NCBI RefSeq assembly: GCF_902833045.1
Contig: NZ_CADFDU010000001.1
Span: 947,927 to 1,011,926 of the forward strand
Direction: 5' to 3'
DNA from: Burkholderia sp. BCC0322
Lineage (GTDB): Bacteria > Pseudomonadota > Gammaproteobacteria > Burkholderiales > Burkholderiaceae
DNA: 64,000 bases
The notes under the pieces are model-generated. The model had not been told where the DNA came from, searched no databases, and saw nothing but the letters and a program-made list of their open reading frames with translations. Each line of letters opens with the position of its first letter. The stretch's first letter is position 1. Made by a program: the position numbers and the translations under genes. Shown here piece after piece: positions 48,331 to 56,071 of the stretch.

Positions 48331-49479
48331 TCAGCGGCTCGCTGCCGCATCCGCCCGTCGATACAGGCGTGGCCACTGATCGTCGAACAGGCCGTTGCAC
48401 GTGCCGTGCGTGGCGATATCGGCGAGCACGAAGCGCCGGCCGTCGAAGATCCAAGATGCGGTCGAACCGCAATCGCCGAGACTGCGTAGCCGGACCTTGC
48501 TCGACAGCGTCGCGGTGGCGGAATCGTAGCCGGCGTCGGTCAGTTCGTTCGCGAACGACGCCGAATCGAGCCCCGCGTTCGCGTTCTCGCCGAAATTCAT
48601 CGCCGTCGGCGCGAGCGGCGCCGTCCGTCGCACCCGATACCACAGGTCGGTGTGGTTATACATGCTGCTGGTCTGGCACGGTATCGCGACCAGGGCTTCG
48701 TCGGCGGAGATCGCCACGGCGCGCGACGCCTTCCTGCGATCGCTCGCCGGCATTTCGTCTTCGACATCGGCCGCACATTGCTTCACGTCGCCGCCGAACT
48801 TCGCGAGCACCGCGTCGACCAGCGCGCGTTGCTCGGCGGCCGACAGGTTCGCGACGGCCGGTGCCGGCGTGACGGCGGGCGGCAGCGCCGGTGCGGCCGG
48901 CACCGACGATGCGGCCCGGGTGCCCGGGCGCAGCAGCGCGGTGACGGTGCCGACACGGCCCTGCGTATCGTCGATCAACAGCAGCGCGGCATTCAATCCC
49001 GTCAACGGCGTGCGGGCGGTTTGCGCCGACGCCGGATCGCCGAAGCTCAGCAGTTGCGCATTGCGCGACGCGGCGAGCCATGCGGCCACCGTGGCCGGAT
49101 CGTGGGTCCGGATCCGGAACGGGTACGGTTCGTCATCGTCCGGTTTGCCGCCGAACGCATGCCATTGGGCCGCCATTGCATCGAACGGGCGGCCGTCCAC
49201 GCGTGCGGTGCGCAGGTCCAGCGGCGCCGACGCGTAGAGGGCGAGCGATGCTTGCGCGTCCGGGCCGGCATCGCGCGTCACGCGCAGGATGAGGCGGGTG
49301 CGTGCGTCGTCGCTATCGTCGGCTTGGCTTTCGGCAATGCAACGGTTGCCGTTGTCGCAGACGACCGACCAGTTCTTGAAATCGCGCTCGACCGGCGGCC
49401 GCGCGAGCGGGCGGGCCTGGGCAACGATCGGGGAAGCGGCGAGGAGCGCGGCGATGGCGAGCGAAAGGCGGTGCGACAT
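48331..49479 (-). CDS. DUF1176 exported protein
   Basis: A 382-residue exported protein of the DUF1176 family (YbgT/b-type, uncharacterised). Signal peptide ends AQARP; then FKNWSVVCDNGNRCIAES, the family's opening pattern with its Cys pair, then SLALYASAPLDLR. The C-terminal half has CQTSSMYNHTDLWYRV and the closing DCGSTASWIFDGRRFVLAD...CNGLFDDQWPRLY. It lies 62 bases upstream of the XAC2610-like gene on the same strand, so the two may form one operon. Function unknown. Confidence 0.85.
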   Translation of the reverse strand: MSHRLSLAIAALLAASPIVAQARPLARPPVERDFKNWSVVCDNGNRCIAESQADDSDDARTRLILRVTRDAGPDAQASLALYASAPLDLRTARVDGRPFDAMAAQWHAFGGKPDDDEPYPFRIRTHDPATVAAWLAASRNAQLLSFGDPASAQTARTPLTGLNAALLLIDDTQGRVGTVTALLRPGTRAASSVPAAPALPPAVTPAPAVANLSAAEQRALVDAVLAKFGGDVKQCAADVEDEMPASDRRKASRAVAISADEALVAIPCQTSSMYNHTDLWYRVRRTAPLAPTAMNFGENANAGLDSASFANELTDAGYDSATATLSSKVRLRSLGDCGSTASWIFDGRRFVLADIATHGTCNGLFDDQWPRLYRRADAAASR

Positions 49480-49699
49480 GACGGTTCGTATCGACGGTGA
49501 ATGGGCGGGCGGAAACGTCGGACTGCAAGCGCATCGTCAGCAAGCGGGGCAGGGCGAAGGCTGCGGCGCATGCGGCGGCGCGCTTTACCGGAACGGCATC
49601 GAGTATACCGCCGCAATCGGCTGCAATCGTGACGTCGACGCGTAGTGTGCGGGCACGACCATGGCTGGCCGGCATGGGGCGGACACGTGCGGATGCGAA
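49480..49699. other. Intergenic gap between DUF1176 and the RNA-repair operon
   Basis: About 220 bases with no gene that I can support; it holds the DUF1176 promoter on the minus strand and ends at the RNA-repair terminator. Confidence 0.4.
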
Positions 49700-49731
49700 A
49701 ACGGCGCGATGCCCGCAGGCATCGCGCCGTT
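49700..49731 (-). terminator. Strong terminator of the rtcB operon
   Basis: A perfect 14-bp stem (49700-49713 with 49718-49731) and a four-base loop begin seven bases after the nucleotidyltransferase stop. On the minus strand the stem ends in TTTTC. Confidence 0.85.
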
Positions 49732-49737
49732 CACTTG

Positions 49738-50553
49738 TCATCGATCGTCGACCACGTCGCGCAGGAACGCGTCGAGCATCGCCACGTCGCCCCACGGCCG
49801 CTTGTATTCGCGATCGTGTTCGGCATCGGCGAGCATCGTCTCGACGAGCGCGTGGATCGCCGGCCGGCGCGGCCCGTATTCGCTTTCGTTCGCGCTCATC
49901 TTCAGCGCGAGCAATGCGTCGAGTTCCGCGCGCACCGCCGGCGCGTGCACGGTGCCGTCGACGAGATCCGCGAAGCGCATCGGCGGCATCCCGAGCCCCA
50001 TGTCGATCCAGCGTACCGCGAGCAGCGGCCGCAGCACGTACAGGTACTTCTTGTAGCGCACCGTGTCGCCTTGCAGATAGCCGCGAAAGTTCTTCTTCGC
50101 CATCGCGAGGTAGTGGTGACGCCCGCGCACCGGCGAGAAGAACGCCGATGCCAGCGACCTGAGCCGCGGCGCCCAGCGTGCGTCTTCGCGATACACGACG
50201 GGCGAGTCGAGCCATTCGAGCAGCGTCGGGTTCGAGCGGCGCAGCAGTTGCAGCGCCTTGCGCAGTTCCCAGCCGCTGACGTCGAGCTCGTCGTCGAGCG
50301 GCCGCTCGATCACGTCGCGCTGCGGTTCGACGCTCAGGTACCAGTCGCGCCGGCGCGCATACACGAAGCGCACGTCGTAATCGCTGTCCGGCGATGCGAA
50401 CCCCCAGCCGCGGCTGCCCGATTCGCATGCGAACAGCACGCTCACGTCGTGGCGGCGCTCGACTTCCGCGAGCTCCGCCATCACGCGCGCCCGCACGGCC
50501 GGGTCGACCGGGTGCGCGCTGCGCACGGTCGTCATTGCCTTTTCCGTTTTCAT
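49738..50553 (-). CDS. RtcB-associated nucleotidyltransferase (PF10127, DNA polymerase beta superfamily)
   Basis: A 271-residue nucleotidyltransferase. The catalytic strand is ACESGSRGWGFASPDSDYDVRFVY: GSRGWG (the G-S motif) and D-Y-D, the metal-binding pair, followed by a helical region with KKNFRGYLQGDTVRYKKYLYVLRPLLA. PF10127 proteins are repeatedly linked to rtcB operons and are named as RNA-repair pathway members. It may add or restore 3' nucleotides before ligation. Last gene of the slipin-rtcB unit, 55 bases after rtcB. Confidence 0.88.
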   Translation of the reverse strand: MKTEKAMTTVRSAHPVDPAVRARVMAELAEVERRHDVSVLFACESGSRGWGFASPDSDYDVRFVYARRRDWYLSVEPQRDVIERPLDDELDVSGWELRKALQLLRRSNPTLLEWLDSPVVYREDARWAPRLRSLASAFFSPVRGRHHYLAMAKKNFRGYLQGDTVRYKKYLYVLRPLLAVRWIDMGLGMPPMRFADLVDGTVHAPAVRAELDALLALKMSANESEYGPRRPAIHALVETMLADAEHDREYKRPWGDVAMLDAFLRDVVDDR

Positions 50554-50608
50554 GGTTGTCGTTTCCCTTTCGTTGCGCGCGGCCGCCGGCCATCGGCCGC
50601 GCACCGCG

Positions 50609-51832
50609 CTATCCTTTCACGCACACCACCTGGCGCAGCGTATGCACCACTTCGACGAGGCTGCGCTGGGCCGCCATCACCGCGTCGATGTCCTTGTAGG
50701 CCATCGGGATTTCGTCGACGACGCCCGCGTCCTTCCGGCATTCGACGCCCTGGGTGGCCTTCACCTGGTCGTCGACCGTGAAGCGGCGTTTCGCTTCGGT
50801 GCGGCTCATCGTCCGGCCCGCGCCGTGGCTGCACGAGCAGAAGCTTTCCGGATTGCCGAGCCCGCGCACGATGAAGCTCTTCGCGCCCATCGAGCCCGGA
50901 ATGATCCCGAGCTGCCCCTTCTGCGCGGACACCGCACCCTTGCGCGTCACGAGCACGTCTTCGCCGAAGTGGCGTTCGCGCTGCACGTAGTTGTGGTGGC
51001 AGTTCACCGCGTGTTCGTCGACCGAGAATGGCTTCGCGATCACGCCGCGCGCCGCACCGATCACCGCGTCCATCATGGCCTGCCGGTTGCGGCGCGCGTA
51101 GTCCTGCGCCCAGCCCACCGCCTCGACGTAGTCGTCGAAGTGGCGGCTGCCCTCGGTGAAATACGCGAGGTTGCGATCCGGCAGGTTCGCGATGTGCTGC
51201 CGCATGTCGGCCTGCGCGAGCTCGATGAACAGGCTGCCGATCGCATTGCCGACGCCGCGCGAGCCGCTGTGCAGCATGAACCACACGTGGTCCGCTTCGT
51301 CGACGCACACTTCGATGAAGTGATTGCCGGTGCCGAGCGTGCCGAGATGCGCGTAGTGGTTCGTCTTTTCCAGCTTCGGGTACTTGTCGACGATCCGCTG
51401 GAAGCCCGGTTGCAGCGACTTCCACGATTCGGTCACGGTGGCCGGCGTGCGGTCGCCCCACGCGCCCGGATCGCGGCGGCCCGGCGCGCGGCCGTGCGGC
51501 ACCGCGCGTTCGATCGCGCCGCGCAGGCTCGCGAGTGAATCCGGCAGGTCGGACGCCGTCAGCGTCGTGCGCGCGGCCATCATCCCGCAGCCGATGTCGA
51601 CGCCGACCGCGGCCGGAATGATCGCGCCCTTCGTCGGGATCACGCTGCCGATCGTCGAGCCCTTGCCGAGGTGGACGTCCGGCATCACCGCGACGTGGCG
51701 GAAGATGAACGGCATCTGCGCTGTGTTGCGCAGTTGCGCGCGCGCTTCGTCCTCGACGGCGACGCCTTGCGTCCACATCTTCACCGGCTTGCCGTTGGCC
51801 AGTTCCATGACCTGATAATCCATGTTGCTCAT
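50609..51832 (-). CDS. rtcB: RNA-splicing ligase RtcB
   Basis: A 407-residue GTP- and Mn2+-dependent RNA ligase joining 2',3'-cyclic-phosphate (3'-phosphate) and 5'-OH ends. Visible: the GVDIGCGMMA metal motif with its Cys, the LGTLGTGNHFIE loop, HSGSRGVGNAIG, HNYVQRE, and the guanylylated His in CSCSHGAGRTMSR near residue 335. The length is that of E. coli RtcB (408). The start was chosen at MSNMDYQ because CAGGTGA lies five bases upstream; a start six residues earlier is possible. It follows the slipin gene, and no rtcA gene is present. Confidence 0.96.
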   Translation of the reverse strand: MSNMDYQVMELANGKPVKMWTQGVAVEDEARAQLRNTAQMPFIFRHVAVMPDVHLGKGSTIGSVIPTKGAIIPAAVGVDIGCGMMAARTTLTASDLPDSLASLRGAIERAVPHGRAPGRRDPGAWGDRTPATVTESWKSLQPGFQRIVDKYPKLEKTNHYAHLGTLGTGNHFIEVCVDEADHVWFMLHSGSRGVGNAIGSLFIELAQADMRQHIANLPDRNLAYFTEGSRHFDDYVEAVGWAQDYARRNRQAMMDAVIGAARGVIAKPFSVDEHAVNCHHNYVQRERHFGEDVLVTRKGAVSAQKGQLGIIPGSMGAKSFIVRGLGNPESFCSCSHGAGRTMSRTEAKRRFTVDDQVKATQGVECRKDAGVVDEIPMAYKDIDAVMAAQRSLVEVVHTLRQVVCVKG

Positions 51833-51898
51833 TTGCTTCACCTGATTCATTCATTCGTGCGGCGCGGTGCACATGCGCCGCGCCGCTTGTTTTGAGCC

Positions 51899-53038
51899 TT
51901 ATGCGCCCTTGATGCTGACGAGTCCGTTCAGCACCTGGTCGAGACCGCCGAACACCGAGATGCGGTCGATCCGTTCCGCGACGCGCTCGAGCGTTTCCAG
52001 CTCCTTGAGCCGCAGCGCGGTCGGGTTTTCTTCCATCACCTTCGCGGTGTTCAACAGCGAACGCGTGGCCGCCGTTTCCTCGCGGCGGCGAATCACGTTC
52101 GCCTGCGCGGACTTCTCCGCTTCGACCACCTGCGCGAGGATCGTCTTCATGTCGCCCGGCAGCACGATATCCTTCACGCCGACGCTGCGCACGTCCACGC
52201 CCGAATGGCCGAGGCGGGCACGCACCTGCGTGATCACGACGTCGTCGATCGACTGCTTGTCTTCCAGCAGTTCGTCGAGCGAGCGCGTGCCGACAGCCGA
52301 TCGCAGTGCGAACTGCAGCTCGCGATACAGGTGTTCGACCGGCTTCTGCAACTGGCCGAACGCGTGCAGCACGTCCGCATAGCACCACGTCGCCGACAGG
52401 TTGAGCCGCAGCGCGACCTTGTCGCGCGTGAGGATTTCCTGCCCGCCGACTTCGATTGCCTGCAAACGCAGGTCGACGAGTTCGACCGCGACGTCGCGGT
52501 TGAAGCGCCAGAACGCCGCGACACCCGCATCCAGCAGCCGCTCGATCTTGCCGTCGATCTTCAGCACGCCGACGTGGTACGCCGGCACCTGCGCCAGCAA
52601 CACGCCCGTCAGGCCCGCCACGCCGCGCGCACGCAGCGCCGGTTGCGCGATGCGCTTCACGAGGGCGGCCGGCAGCATGCTGTCCTGCGCGAGATCGACC
52701 CGTTCGAGACGGTGCGCGGTCAGGCCGCGCCAGTAAAGCCGGCGCGTGCCGGGCGCGAGGATCTCGACGAGCACGTCGTCTTCGTAGCGCAGGCCCGCTT
52801 CGTCGTCGGCGAGATCCATCGCGACGAAGTGCCGGGCGAGCACGTCCGGTGCGTCGTGACGCAGGTAGTCGGCCAGGGCCGCGTCGGCGAGCGGCGCGTC
52901 GAGACGCGCGGTCTGCACCGACAAACGCTTGAACGGATCGAAGGCCTTGAACACGCCCGGTTCGAGCACCTTCACGAAATCGCCCTCATTCATCAGCAGC
53001 GCGCGTTCGTTCTTTTTCACCACATGTCGCATCCACAT
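51899..53038 (-). CDS. Slipin/SPFH (band 7) protein of the RNA-repair operon
   Basis: A 379-residue SPFH-domain protein. It starts MWMRHVVKKNERALLMNEGDFVKVLEPG; the band-7 core VELVDLRLQAIEVGGQEILTRDKVALRLNLSATWCY (about 195-230) is clear. A charged helical tail VVEAEKSAQANVIRRREETAATRSLLNTAKVM (split: about 310-340) should form the coiled coil for oligomerisation. No strong transmembrane helix is evident. First protein gene after the tRNA-like RNAs; AAGGA precedes the ATG. Slipins recur in rtcB operons with unknown function, perhaps as a membrane or ring-shaped scaffold. Confidence 0.88.
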   Translation of the reverse strand: MWMRHVVKKNERALLMNEGDFVKVLEPGVFKAFDPFKRLSVQTARLDAPLADAALADYLRHDAPDVLARHFVAMDLADDEAGLRYEDDVLVEILAPGTRRLYWRGLTAHRLERVDLAQDSMLPAALVKRIAQPALRARGVAGLTGVLLAQVPAYHVGVLKIDGKIERLLDAGVAAFWRFNRDVAVELVDLRLQAIEVGGQEILTRDKVALRLNLSATWCYADVLHAFGQLQKPVEHLYRELQFALRSAVGTRSLDELLEDKQSIDDVVITQVRARLGHSGVDVRSVGVKDIVLPGDMKTILAQVVEAEKSAQANVIRRREETAATRSLLNTAKVMEENPTALRLKELETLERVAERIDRISVFGGLDQVLNGLVSIKGA

Positions 53039-53235
53039 ATTCTTGTCCTTTTCTTCAATGACCGCCGGATGACGCACATCGTGCGGATCGCGGGGCGACG
53101 CAACCGGGCGGGCGGCGCGCCGGCCCGGCGCCGAAGTGCACGGCGACGCATCCTGCATCGCGTCGTCGTGCGCCTTCGCGCGGGCCGTGCGGCCGTCCGG
53201 CCGATCGCGCGGAACCGCAACCGGTCCGACGCGCG

Positions 53236-53298
53236 GCGGGCCTCGCGGCCCGCACCGGCGGGTACTGCTGCTATCAAGAGACTGTCCTTGCGGACAGT
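53236..53298 (-). ncRNA. Two GNRA-capped hairpins between the tRNA-like RNA and the slipin gene
   Basis: On the minus strand, ACTGTCC-GCAA-GGACAGT (53281-53298, 7 bp) begins on the base after the tRNA-like acceptor stem. Further on, GCGGGCC-GCGA-GGCCCGC (53236-53253, 7 bp) follows. Both loops are GNRA tetraloops. They may protect or process the 3' end of the tRNA-like RNA, or form part of a larger structured RNA. Confidence 0.6.
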
Positions 53299-53369
53299 GT
53301 TCGAGCGGGATTCGAACCCGCTACACACCGGCTTGCGCCGGCTGCTCTACCCAAATGAGCTACCGAACG
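53299..53369 (-). ncRNA. tRNA-like RNA with tetraloop in place of the anticodon loop
   Basis: Minus-strand fold: acceptor GTTCGG (53363-53368) with TCGAAC (53299-53304), six pairs; TA spacer; D arm GCTC/GAGC with loop ATTTGGGTA containing the conserved GG; a 6-bp stem GCCGGC/GCCGGT closed by GCAA (53333-53336) where the anticodon arm should be; a five-base variable region; T arm GCGGG/CCCGC with the canonical TTCGAAT loop. D- and T-loop identities for the tRNA elbow are kept, but there is no seven-base anticodon loop and no CCA, so it cannot be a decoding tRNA. It lies between a sigma-54-type promoter and the slipin-rtcB genes. Confidence 0.75.
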
Positions 53370-53370
53370 G

Positions 53371-53416
53371 TGGGCGCCCCGGGATTCGAACCCGGGCGAA
53401 GTTCCAGTACGCGCCC
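53371..53416 (-). ncRNA. Acceptor/T-arm minihelix-like RNA element
   Basis: Just 5' of the tRNA-like RNA on the minus strand: GGGCGC (53411-53416) pairs with GCGCCC (53372-53377); a T arm CCGGG/CCCGG with loop TTCGAAT (53384-53390) follows; A and CC come after the acceptor strand. Only about 14 bases stand in place of the D and anticodon arms. A competing local pairing of GGGCG with CGCCC is possible. It resembles a tRNA top half. Confidence 0.6.
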
Positions 53417-53540
53417 GTTTGCCTTCGTCTGCCCATGGCGGCATACGCGACCGCGACGAACCAGGTTCGGCGGCGGCGCACCAGCAGGGCTTGTTGAACC
53501 CTGGCTCGCGGGCCAGCGGGACATCCGGCGCCTTCTATTT

Positions 53541-53557
53541 AGCGAGGAGCGTGCCAG
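53541..53557 (-). promoter_or_regulatory. Sigma-54-type promoter of the RNA-repair operon
   Basis: Minus-strand CTGGCACGCTCCTCGCT matches YTGGCACGRNNNTTGCW closely, with -24 GG and -12 GC exactly spaced. Transcription would start near 53530, before both tRNA-like elements. RtcR, a sigma-54 activator, is encoded divergently 150 bases away. Confidence 0.75.
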
Positions 53558-53704
53558 TAGGCGGCTTGATGTGCTCGATAAATCCCAAGCCGTTGAAATA
53601 AAAGGGGAATTATTTTGTGCGGCGGGTTGCGCAGGAAAATCAGGCCGTCGCTCGATTCTGAAAATTCGATACAATCAGATCGTCTATTATCTTGTGGGAT
53701 AAGC

Positions 53705-55321
53705 ATGCGCAAGACCGTCGCGATCGGTTTTCTCGGTACCGTGCTCGACCAGGGCGGCGGCTCGCAGCGCCGCTGGCGTAACTGGCGGCCGACGATTTCG
53801 TTGTGCGAACAGCGCGACACGCCGATCGACCGGCTCGAACTGCTGCATTCGCCGAACTACGCACGTCTCGCGAACCGCGTGAAACAGGATCTCGAGCGCG
53901 TGTCGCCGCACACCGACGTGCGGCTCGTCCCGATGGAGATTCGCGACCCGTGGGATTTCGAGGAGGTCTATGCGACGCTGCATGATTTCGCGCGCGCCTA
54001 CCCGTTCGATCTCGACCACGAGGATTACCTGATCCACATCACGACCGGCACGCACGTCGCGCAGATCTGCTGGTTCCTGCTGGCCGAAGCGCGCTACCTG
54101 CCGGCGCGTCTCGCGCAGACGGCGCCGCCGCAGAAGACCGACGAAGGATTGAGCGGGCCCGGCACGATGTCGGTGATCGATCTCGACCTGTCGCGCTACA
54201 ACCGCATCGCGCAGCGCTTCACCCGTGAGCGCGACGAAACCGTGTCGTTCCTGAAGGCCGGCATTGCGACGCGTAACGCGCGCTTCAACGCGCTGATCGA
54301 GCAACTGGAGCGCGTGGCCGTGCGTTCGCGTGCGCCGATGCTGCTGGTCGGGCCGACGGGCGCCGGCAAGTCGTTTCTCGCGAAGCGCGTGTACGAGTTG
54401 AAGCGCGGCCGCCATCGGCTCGCGGGGCCGTTCATCGAGATCAACTGCGCGACGCTGCGCGGCGACGCGGCGATGTCGACGCTGTTCGGTCACGTGAAGG
54501 GCGCGTTCACGGGCGCGCAGTCTGCGCGGGCCGGGCTGCTGCGCGCGGCCGACGGCGGCCTGCTGTTTCTCGACGAGATCGGCGAACTCGGGCTTGACGA
54601 ACAGGCGATGCTGCTGAAGGCGATCGAGGAGAAGCGTTTCCTGCCGGTCGGCGCGGACGTCGAGGCCACCAGCGATTTCGAGCTGATCGCGGGCACGCAT
54701 CGCGACCTGCGGCAGATGGTGGCGGCCGGCACGTTCCGCGAGGATCTCTATGCGCGGATCAACCTGTGGACGTACGAACTGCCGGGGCTGGCCGAGCGCC
54801 GCGAGGACATCGAGCCGAACCTCGAATTCGAACTCGACCGTTTCGGCCGCGAGCAGGGCGAGCAGGTGCGTTTCAACGTCGAGGCAAAGCGGCGCTATCT
54901 TGCGTTCGCCGCGTCGTCACGCGCGGCATGGGCCGGCAATTTCCGCGAGCTGTCCGCGTCGGTCACGCGGATGGCGACGCTGGCCGATGCCGGGCGGATC
55001 ACCGAAGCGCTCGTCGAACAGGAAGTCGAACGGCTGACGCGCACGTGGTCGCCGCCGGGCGGCGCGGGTGCGTCCGATGCGTGTGTCGACACGGTGTTCG
55101 GCGCGCGCGCGGCGGAACTCGACCTGTTCGACCGCGCGCAGCTCGAACGCGTGCTCGACGTGTGCCGCGTGTCGGCAAGCCTGTCGGAGGCGGGGCGCAC
55201 GCTGTTCGCGGTTTCGCGGCAGAACAAGAAGCAGCCGAACGATGCGGACCGGCTGCGCAAGTATCTCGCGCGATTCGGGCTGGATTGGGAGGGCGTGCGG
55301 CAGGCGCTCGACGGGGCATGA
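53705..55321 (+). CDS. rtcR: RtcR, CARF-domain sigma-54-dependent activator
   Basis: A 538-residue activator of RNA-repair genes. Residues 1 to about 180 form the CARF-type sensor (MRKTVAIGFLGTVLDQGGG; ITTGTHVAQICWFLL), which in RtcR senses RNA-cleavage products. The AAA+ domain follows: Walker A GPTGAGKS (about 216), the sigma-54-contact loop GAFTGA (about 268), Walker B LLFLDEIGE and FREDLYARIN. The C-terminal helix-turn-helix is near SLSEAGRTLFAVSRQNKK. It is divergent from the tRNA-like/slipin/rtcB unit. ATG 53705 is chosen as the family start. A TACAAT at 53670-53675 may be its own -10 box. Confidence 0.95.
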   Translation: MRKTVAIGFLGTVLDQGGGSQRRWRNWRPTISLCEQRDTPIDRLELLHSPNYARLANRVKQDLERVSPHTDVRLVPMEIRDPWDFEEVYATLHDFARAYPFDLDHEDYLIHITTGTHVAQICWFLLAEARYLPARLAQTAPPQKTDEGLSGPGTMSVIDLDLSRYNRIAQRFTRERDETVSFLKAGIATRNARFNALIEQLERVAVRSRAPMLLVGPTGAGKSFLAKRVYELKRGRHRLAGPFIEINCATLRGDAAMSTLFGHVKGAFTGAQSARAGLLRAADGGLLFLDEIGELGLDEQAMLLKAIEEKRFLPVGADVEATSDFELIAGTHRDLRQMVAAGTFREDLYARINLWTYELPGLAERREDIEPNLEFELDRFGREQGEQVRFNVEAKRRYLAFAASSRAAWAGNFRELSASVTRMATLADAGRITEALVEQEVERLTRTWSPPGGAGASDACVDTVFGARAAELDLFDRAQLERVLDVCRVSASLSEAGRTLFAVSRQNKKQPNDADRLRKYLARFGLDWEGVRQALDGA

Positions 55322-55384
55322 CGAGTACGACGGCGCGGACGCCGCGTGGAGCCGGAGGGCCCGGCACGCGGCCGGCGGGATCGG

Positions 55385-55975
55385 TTATGCCGCCCCCGCT
55401 GCGTGCCGGAATGGCGCCAGGAATGCCCACTCCGGCTGCGCTGCCGCGACATCCTCGAGCCCGCGCGCGAACGCGTGTGCCGGCAGCCACGGATATCCGA
55501 ACGCTGCATGCAGCGCATCGAGTTTCGCCGATTCCGGATCGTCGATCGTATCCATCCGGGCGATATGAATGTGCAGCGAGGCAATCCGCGCGGCGTTCTC
55601 GCTTTCGCGGGTGCCCGCGAACTGCCAACGGTACGTGCCGTGCCCGATCCGCAGCGCGCCGTTGTCCTTCTGTCGCATCACGACGAGCCACGACATCCCG
55701 CTGACGCCGTGCGGGTCGACCTCGGGCTCCGTGCAAACGTAATAGGTCCGGCACCGCTCGAACCGCTCGCCGAATTCCACGACCAGCGTGCGCGCAATCG
55801 CGGCCGCGCCTGTCACGTGCGGCGGAAAATCGATATCGTCGTTCGCGAGCGAAAAGCTCAGCTCGGCATCGGCCGCGAAGCAGTCGGCGATCAGCGCGGG
55901 GCGGTTCAGGTCCTTCGCGCGCAGATAGCATTCGAGCAGCGCGCGTACCTGCGCGGGATGAAGCGGGAGGGGCAT
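55385..55975 (-). CDS. SnoaL-like (NTF2-fold) protein
   Basis: A 196-residue protein of the SnoaL/NTF2 fold: ALLECYLRAKDLNRPALIADCFAADAELSF at the start, then a curved sheet with YVCTEPEVDPHGVSGMSWLVVMRQ and GHGTYRWQF. Such proteins are small isomerases, hydrolases or ligand-binding domains; no specific activity can be read. It converges on rtcR with a 60-base gap and is probably unrelated to RNA repair. Confidence 0.75.
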   Translation of the reverse strand: MPLPLHPAQVRALLECYLRAKDLNRPALIADCFAADAELSFSLANDDIDFPPHVTGAAAIARTLVVEFGERFERCRTYYVCTEPEVDPHGVSGMSWLVVMRQKDNGALRIGHGTYRWQFAGTRESENAARIASLHIHIARMDTIDDPESAKLDALHAAFGYPWLPAHAFARGLEDVAAAQPEWAFLAPFRHAAGAA

Positions 55976-56071
55976 GGTGATCTTCCAGTATCGGGTTATC
56001 GGGCCGCACGCTCCGGCATGCGTATGCGGTGGACAGCTGGCCGTTGTGGGCTGACGTCATCGAACGCGCAC

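Noticed and set aside
53299-53416. Pair of ordinary tRNA genes
   Set aside because: One has a tetraloop in place of the anticodon loop, the other lacks D and anticodon arms; neither encodes CCA, so neither can be a decoding tRNA.
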